Positions 23,767-28,690 of a stretch of DNA of 28,690 nucleotides are shown here, in pieces. Source of the stretch: an uncultured Duganella sp. (GTDB taxonomy: Bacteria > Pseudomonadota > Gammaproteobacteria > Burkholderiales > Burkholderiaceae); the NCBI GenBank assembly GCA_946482635.1, contig CAMLSG010000052.1:1-28690 (forward strand). Direction: 5' to 3'. The first letter of the stretch is position 1. Each line of letters begins with the position of its first letter. Below the pieces are notes generated by a model. That model saw only the letters and a program-made list of their open reading frames with translations, had not been told where the DNA came from and did no database searches. Both the position numbers and the translations under genes were made by a program.

Positions 23767-25644
23767 ATGTCCCGCTCTGTTTTCTCGTATGTCCGCGGTG
23801 GATTTGCCTGGTTCTGGGGCGCCGTGGATAAAAGCCGCCGCGCCACCATGAACTTCCTGTTCCTGCTGGTGGTGGTACTGCTGATTGCCGCCATTTTCGG
23901 CGGCGGCGTCAAGCCTCTGGGCGACAAGACCATGCTGGTCCTGAACCTGGAAGGCGCTTTGGTGGAGCAATCGTCCGGCAGCAGCCGCGACGCGCTGATG
24001 GCCGGCCTGGCCGGCGGCGAAGTGCACAAGTCGGTGCAACTGCGCGATGTGTTGAACGTGCTCGATGCGGCGGCCAAGGACCCCCAGATCGCCGGCGCCG
24101 TGCTGGTGCTGGACGAAATGCAGGGCGGTGGCCAGGCCATGCTGCGCGAAATCGGCGCTGCGGTGGACCGCTTCAAGGCCAGCGGCAAGAAAGTGGTGGC
24201 CTGGGGTTCCAGCTATAACCAGCGCCAGTACCAGGTCGCTATCCATGCCGACGAAGTCTACCTGCACCCGATGGGCGCAGTGTTCCTCGACGGCTTCGGC
24301 AAATACCGCAATTATTACCGCGATGCGCTGGACAAGGTGGGCGTGACCGTTAACCTGATGAAGGTCGGCACTTACAAGAGCTTCGCCGAGCCGTTCATCG
24401 CCAACGGCCCGTCCCCGGCAGCGGCGGAAGCGGATGCCTTCCTGTACAACGACCTGTGGGCGCGCTACACCGCCCAGGTGGAGCAGTTGCGCAAGATGCC
24501 GGAAGGCGCGCTGATGAAGACCATCGACAATATTCCGGCGCTGGTGGCGGAAACCAAGGGCGACTTGGCCAAGGTGGCGCTGAATGCGAAGCTGGTCGAC
24601 GGCCTGAAAACCAAGGACGAGCTGCGCGTGATGATGACCAAGCGCGGCGTCGACGATCCGGCGGCCAAGTCCTTCCGCCAGGTCAGCTACCATGATTACC
24701 TGGCGCGCGTGTTCCCGAAACTGACCGGCGACGCGATCGGCGTGGTCATGGCAGTCGGCGAAATCAGCGACGGCGATGCGCCGGCCGGCCAGATCGGCGG
24801 CGCGTCGACAGCCCGCCTGGTGCGCATGGCGCGTGAAGACAGCTCGATTAAGGCGGTAGTGCTGCGCGTCGATTCGCCTGGCGGCAGCGCCTTCGGTTCC
24901 GAGCTGATTCGCCGCGAACTGGAATTGACCCGCGCGGCCGGCAAGCCGGTGGTGGTCTCGATGGGCAATGTGGCGGCATCCGGCGGCTACTGGATTTCGA
25001 TGGCCTCGGATGAAGTGATTGCCGACCCGGCCACCATTACCGGCTCGATCGGCGTGTTCGCGCTGTTCCCGACCGTGGACAAGGTGATCGACAAGCTGGG
25101 CATCCATACCGCCGGCCAGACCACCACCTGGCTGGGTGACGCGGGCAATCCGCTGCGCCCGATGGACCCGCGCTTCGGCCAGTTGATCCAGAGCGCGATC
25201 GGCCATACTTACGAGGAATTCACCTCCAAGGCAGCCAAGGCGCGCAATACCACGGCCGACAAGATCGACGCCGTGGGCCAAGGCCGTGTCTGGACTGGCG
25301 CGCAAGCGCAGGAGCGCGGCTTGGTCGACACGCTGGGCGGCTACCAGGATGCCTTGAAGTCCGCGGCGCGCCGCGCCAAGATGACTGGCGAACCGCGCAT
25401 CGTCTACATCGAGCGTGAAGTGTCGCGCTTTGACAAGGTGCTGGAGTACTTCGGCGCTTCGTCAGCGAAAGCTGCCGCCGCCAAGGCTTTCGGCGACCAG
25501 GCGCGCGCCTCGCTGCTGCCTGCCGGCGTACCGGCGGGCGTGGCCAGCGAAGTGGTGCAGGACCTGGGGTGGCTGAACGAAATGACTGCCCAGCGCAAGC
25601 CGTTCATGGCGCTGACCCACTGCCTCTGCAGCTCGCCCGACTAG
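23767..25644 (+). CDS. sppA: Signal peptide peptidase SppA, long (67K) form
   Basis: This 625-residue inner-membrane serine protease degrades cleaved signal peptides. It has an N-terminal anchor (about residues 28-46, MNFLFLLVVVLLIAAIF). Two tandem ClpP-like domains follow, with the catalytic Lys204 in the first (VGTYKSFAEPF) and Ser405 in the second (NVAASGGYWIS). This is the same split Lys/Ser arrangement as in E. coli SppA (K209/S409). VDSPGGSAFGSELIRRE and TGSIGVFALFPTV are further signatures. The ATG follows AGGAG by 7 bases. A strong intrinsic terminator lies 37 bases after the stop. Confidence 0.97.
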   Translation: MSRSVFSYVRGGFAWFWGAVDKSRRATMNFLFLLVVVLLIAAIFGGGVKPLGDKTMLVLNLEGALVEQSSGSSRDALMAGLAGGEVHKSVQLRDVLNVLDAAAKDPQIAGAVLVLDEMQGGGQAMLREIGAAVDRFKASGKKVVAWGSSYNQRQYQVAIHADEVYLHPMGAVFLDGFGKYRNYYRDALDKVGVTVNLMKVGTYKSFAEPFIANGPSPAAAEADAFLYNDLWARYTAQVEQLRKMPEGALMKTIDNIPALVAETKGDLAKVALNAKLVDGLKTKDELRVMMTKRGVDDPAAKSFRQVSYHDYLARVFPKLTGDAIGVVMAVGEISDGDAPAGQIGGASTARLVRMAREDSSIKAVVLRVDSPGGSAFGSELIRRELELTRAAGKPVVVSMGNVAASGGYWISMASDEVIADPATITGSIGVFALFPTVDKVIDKLGIHTAGQTTTWLGDAGNPLRPMDPRFGQLIQSAIGHTYEEFTSKAAKARNTTADKIDAVGQGRVWTGAQAQERGLVDTLGGYQDALKSAARRAKMTGEPRIVYIEREVSRFDKVLEYFGASSAKAAAAKAFGDQARASLLPAGVPAGVASEVVQDLGWLNEMTAQRKPFMALTHCLCSSPD

Positions 25645-25680
25645 TTTGTAGCATCTTTGTAAGCAGTTATTACAGGAAAC

Positions 25681-25712
25681 AAGCCGCCAGCCAGTCTGGC
25701 GGCTTTTCTTTT
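25681..25712 (+). terminator. Rho-independent terminator after sppA
   Basis: AAGCCGCCAG and CTGGCGGCTT form a perfect 10-base-pair stem with a CCAGT loop, followed by TTCTTTT. This is the clearest intrinsic terminator in the window. It separates the symporter-sppA transcript from the efflux operon. Confidence 0.93.
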
Positions 25713-25824
25713 GGGGCGCCGGTTCGTTCGAATTGTTTCTGATGTTTCTTGCCTAACGCATTTGGCCCAGGGCGCTGTGCTAGAGTCAATTCGACTACCT
25801 ACCAAAAGAAGAAAGGGTCACCGT

Positions 25825-27387
25825 ATGGAGACTCCAACAACATCCAATGCCCCGTCGAAACCTCGCGCCAGCAAGCGGGCGCGCTGGATCGGGGGAGTCG
25901 CCGCCCTGGCCGGGATGCTGGCCCTGGGCGGACTGGCCTGGTACCTGACCCACCGCGGCCCTGCCGAGGGCGGGCCGGGTGGTCCGGGTACCCCGGCCAC
26001 CGCTGCGGCGGGCCAAGGCACCGGCGGCCGCGGCGCCGCAGGTGGCGCGGGCCGGGGTGGGAGGGGCGGGCGCGGACCCGCTGCCACGGTCGGCGTGGCC
26101 ACGGCTGAAAAAGCCGACCTGCCCGTCACGCTGGACGCGCTGGGCACGGTCACCGCAGCCGCCACCACGACCGTGCGCCCGCAAGTCTCCGGCATCCTGC
26201 AGAAGGTCCTGTTCAGGGAAGGCCAGATGGTGAAGGCGGGCCAGGTGCTGGCCCAGATCGATGCGCGACCGTTCGAGCTGCAACTGATGCAGGCGACCGG
26301 CCAGCGCGAACGCGACGAAGCGCAGCTGGAAAACGCCCGCCTGACCCTCGAACGCTACCGCACCTTGCTGTCGCAGGATTCCATTGCGCGGCAGGACGTC
26401 GATACGCAGGCGGCGCTGGTCAAGCAGCTCCAGGGCACCGTCACCACCGACCGCGCCAACGAGGGCACGGCGCGCCTGAACCTTGGCTACACCAAGGTGG
26501 TGGCGCCGATCAGCGGGCGGGTGGGCTTGCGGGTGGTCGATATCGGTAACCTGGTGGGTTCAGGCGATGCCGGCGGCATCGCGGTGATCACGCAACTGGC
26601 GCCGATCGACGTGGAATTTGCGGTGCCGCAGGACCGGGTCGCCGAGCTGGCGCCGCGCGCTGCGGATCTTGCCGGGCAGCGCATGGTGGCGCTGGCGTAC
26701 GACCGCACGCGCAGCACGGTGCTGGAGAAGGGCGAGTTTTATGCGCTGGACAACCAGGTCGACACCCAGACCGGCACGGTGATGGCCAAGGCGCGCTTTG
26801 CCAATGCCGGTTCTTCGCTGTTCCCCAGCCAGTTCGTGAACGTGCGGCTGGAGCTGCGCACCATCAAGGATGCCGTGGTGGTGCCGGTGACGGCCCTGCG
26901 GCACGGCTCTTCTGGCGATTACGTGTACGTGCTGCAGGATGGACAGACGGCGTCGCTGCGCCCGGTCAAGCGCGGGATTGCCACCGTGGACAAGGTGCAG
27001 ATCGAGAGCGGCCTGGCGGCGGGGGAGCAGGTGATCACCGAGGGCGCGGACCGGATCAAGGATGGGGCGCGCGTGACGCTGCCGGCGCAACGGCCGGGGG
27101 CAGACGGCGAACACCCGGGCCGTTCGCGCGGCGAGGGACGGGCAGGAAGGCATCGTGGCGATGCAGCGGCCGGTGGCGCGGCGTCCGGCGCGGCCGCGGG
27201 GGAGGCCGGGGCCGGCGGCGAGGGCGGCGGCAAGTCGCGGCGTCATCGCGACGAAGCGGGTGCCGCGACGCCGGATGCCGGCAGTGATGCGGCCGGGGCA
27301 ACTGGCCGGCGGACACGCGATGGCGCGGCTGGCTCAGGCGGCGCGGCGCGGGGCGAGGGCCGGGCAACGGACGGCGTGACGCGATGA
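25825..27387 (+). CDS. mdtA: RND efflux periplasmic adaptor subunit (MdtA-like) with long Gly-rich additions
   Basis: This 520-residue membrane fusion protein links an RND pump to an outer-membrane channel. It has an N-terminal anchor (residues 21-41) and a Gly-rich linker at about 45-85. The lipoyl/hairpin region follows ([40 protein letters not shown]), then the beta-barrel ([20 protein letters not shown]) and the membrane-proximal domain ([20 protein letters not shown]). E. coli MdtA has 415 residues. The excess is the linker and a 98-residue Gly/Ala/Arg-rich tail (423-520). The ATG follows AAAGGG by 7 bases; a frame back to 25711 runs into the terminator. Its stop overlaps the mdtB start (ATGA). 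Confidence 0.93.
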   Translation: METPTTSNAPSKPRASKRARWIGGVAALAGMLALGGLAWYLTHRGPAEGGPGGPGTPATAAAGQGTGGRGAAGGAGRGGRGGRGPAATVGVATAEKADLPVTLDALGTVTAAATTTVRPQVSGILQKVLFREGQMVKAGQVLAQIDARPFELQLMQATGQRERDEAQLENARLTLERYRTLLSQDSIARQDVDTQAALVKQLQGTVTTDRANEGTARLNLGYTKVVAPISGRVGLRVVDIGNLVGSGDAGGIAVITQLAPIDVEFAVPQDRVAELAPRAADLAGQRMVALAYDRTRSTVLEKGEFYALDNQVDTQTGTVMAKARFANAGSSLFPSQFVNVRLELRTIKDAVVVPVTALRHGSSGDYVYVLQDGQTASLRPVKRGIATVDKVQIESGLAAGEQVITEGADRIKDGARVTLPAQRPGADGEHPGRSRGEGRAGRHRGDAAAGGAASGAAAGEAGAGGEGGGKSRRHRDEAGAATPDAGSDAAGATGRRTRDGAAGSGGAARGEGRATDGVTR

Positions 27388-28690
27388 GCCCCTCGGCGCC
27401 ATTCATCCAGCGGCCGGTGGCGACGGCGCTGTTCATGCTGGCCATCGTGCTGGCCGGCCTGCTCGGCTATCGCTTCCTGCCGCTGTCGGCGCTGCCGCAG
27501 GTCGACTTCCCGACCATCCAGGTGCGTACCCTGTATCCCGGCGCCAGTCCGGAAGTGATGGGCCGCACGGTCACGGCGCCGCTTGAGCGGCAGTTCGGCC
27601 AGATGTCCGGCCTGCAGCGCATGAGTTCCACCAGCGCCGCCGGCGTCTCCATCATCACGCTGCAATTCAGCCTGGGCCAGACGCTGGACGTGGCCGAGCA
27701 GGAAGTGCAGGCCGCCATCAACGCCGGCGGCTCGCTGCTGCCGACCGACTTGCCGGCGCCGCCGGTGTACGCCAAGGTCAACCCGGCCGATGCGCCGGTG
27801 CTGACCCTGGCGATCACGTCGAAAACCATGCCGCTGACGGAAGTGCAGAACATCGTCAATACGCGGCTGGCGCTGAAAATCAGCCAGGTCAACGGCGTCG
27901 GCCTGGTGACGCTGGGCGGCGGCCAGCGGCCTGCCGTGCGCATCCAGGCCGACACGCAAGCCCTGGCCAGCTACGGCCTTGGCCTCGATACGCTGCGTAC
28001 CGCCATCACGGCAGCCAACGCCAACAGCGCCAAGGGCAGCTTCGACGGTCCGACGCGTGCCTTCACCATCAACGCCAACGACCAGTTGCTGGCGGCGGAC
28101 GACTACCGCCAGCTGATCGTCTCCTACCGCAATGGCGCGCCGGTCAGGCTGCAGGACGTGGCGCGCGTAGTGGACAGCGCCGAAAACGTCAAGCTGGGCG
28201 CCTGGGCCGGCCTGACGCCTGCCATCATCCTCGACGTGCAACGCCAGCCGGGCGCCAATGTGATCGCCACAGTCGACGCCATCAAGGAGCGCCTGCCGGA
28301 ACTGCAGGCCAGCCTGCCCGGCGCCATCGAGGTGACGGTGCTGAGCGACCGCACGCACGGCATCCGCGCCTCCGTGCTGCACGTGGAGCTGGAACTGCTG
28401 CTGGCCGTGGTGCTGGTGGTGCTGGTGATCTTCGCTTTCCTGCGCAGCCCGCGCGCGACAGTGATCGCCAGCCTGGCGGTGCCGATCTCGCTGGTCGGCA
28501 CCTTCGGCGTCATGTACCTGCTTGGCTACAGCCTGAATAACCTCAGCCTGATGGCGCTGACCATCGCCACCGGTTTCGTGGTGGACGACGCCATCGTCAT
28601 GATCGAGAACATCGCGCGCCATATCGAAGAAGGCGAGAGCCCGATGAACGCTGCCTTCAAAGGCGCGCAGCAGATCGGCTTTACCATCAT
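27384..28690 (+). CDS. mdtB: RND multidrug efflux transporter, MdtB-like (3' end outside the window)
   Basis: The first 435 residues of an inner-membrane RND pump are present; the reading frame stays open to the window end. The N-terminus ([20 protein letters not shown]) gives TM1. The large periplasmic domain follows with [36 protein letters not shown] and [16 protein letters not shown]. These lines are very close to E. coli MdtB by memory. [21 protein letters not shown] and [19 protein letters not shown] lie in the later TM region; the Asp-Asp pair belongs to the proton relay. It is translationally coupled to mdtA. An mdtC partner and an outer-membrane factor would be expected downstream. 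Confidence 0.96.
   Translation, partial: MSPSAPFIQRPVATALFMLAIVLAGLLGYRFLPLSALPQVDFPTIQVRTLYPGASPEVMGRTVTAPLERQFGQMSGLQRMSSTSAAGVSIITLQFSLGQTLDVAEQEVQAAINAGGSLLPTDLPAPPVYAKVNPADAPVLTLAITSKTMPLTEVQNIVNTRLALKISQVNGVGLVTLGGGQRPAVRIQADTQALASYGLGLDTLRTAITAANANSAKGSFDGPTRAFTINANDQLLAADDYRQLIVSYRNGAPVRLQDVARVVDSAENVKLGAWAGLTPAIILDVQRQPGANVIATVDAIKERLPELQASLPGAIEVTVLSDRTHGIRASVLHVELELLLAVVLVVLVIFAFLRSPRATVIASLAVPISLVGTFGVMYLLGYSLNNLSLMALTIATGFVVDDAIVMIENIARHIEEGESPMNAAFKGAQQIGFTI

Noticed and set aside
23755..25305. 516-codon reverse-strand open frame over sppA
   Set aside because: Antisense to sppA with intact catalytic residues; the translation is His/Arg/Gln-rich and without recognisable domains.
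27243..28622. 459-codon reverse-strand open frame over the end of mdtA and mdtB
   Set aside because: The forward frame encodes a clear MdtB protein from 27384 to the window end. The reverse frame is a codon-bias shadow.

Overview
This window looks like a chromosomal segment of a GC-rich betaproteobacterium in the order Burkholderiales, most likely family Oxalobacteraceae (Massilia, Duganella or Janthinobacterium-like). The placement is an inference from three things: the gene order nuoL-nuoM-nuoN-DUF2818-Nudix, the protein flavour, and an intergenic repeat carrying the palindrome GGGTCTGACCC. I see no rRNA, tRNA, CRISPR array, phage, insertion sequence or integrase. Gene density is very high. 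No gap exceeds 300 bases, and many junctions are 4-base ATGA overlaps or convergent genes whose stop codons touch or overlap.

Layout. (1) 1-4670 is the distal part of the complex I operon: nuoL (5' end outside the window), nuoM, nuoN and a small DUF2818 membrane protein. (2) 4674-4872 is a large fold-back repeat with 65-base arms. (3) 4885-9886 is a forward run: Nudix hydrolase, secreted HExxH protein, ispD, ispF (MEP isoprenoid pathway), a cupin/JmjC-like hydroxylase, two small unknowns and a VOC protein. (4) 9887-12862 is on the reverse strand: ribA, then a secreted trypsin-like protease translationally coupled to a membrane FHA protein. (5) 12908-13039 is a second, diverged copy of the fold-back repeat, followed by a pirin gene (reverse) divergent from a LysR regulator (forward). 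The interval between these two holds a paired operator-like sequence. (6) 14857-16301 is a shortened GST-like protein coupled to an EamA transporter, facing a KGG-repeat stress protein. (7) 16767-17970 is a tight trio: DUF1810, a glutaredoxin-like protein without the CxxC cysteines, and a PPC-domain protein. It converges on an M19 dipeptidase. (8) 19274-22182 holds an orphan MshA-like pilin, then (reverse) dGTPase, an AraC/GyrI-like regulator and a DUF3820 protein. (9) 22271-25644 holds a sodium:solute symporter and long-form SppA, closed by a clear intrinsic terminator. (10) 25825-28690 is an mdtA-mdtB RND efflux operon, cut by the window end.

Most of the window is housekeeping or ordinary accessory sequence. 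The strongest unexplained signal is the two-copy fold-back repeat family at 4674-4872 and 12908-13039. The next are the protease/FHA pair, the pirin/LysR operator pair, and two thiol-fold proteins that appear to have lost canonical catalytic features. I found no clear-cut new multi-gene system such as defence, secretion or a biosynthetic cluster.
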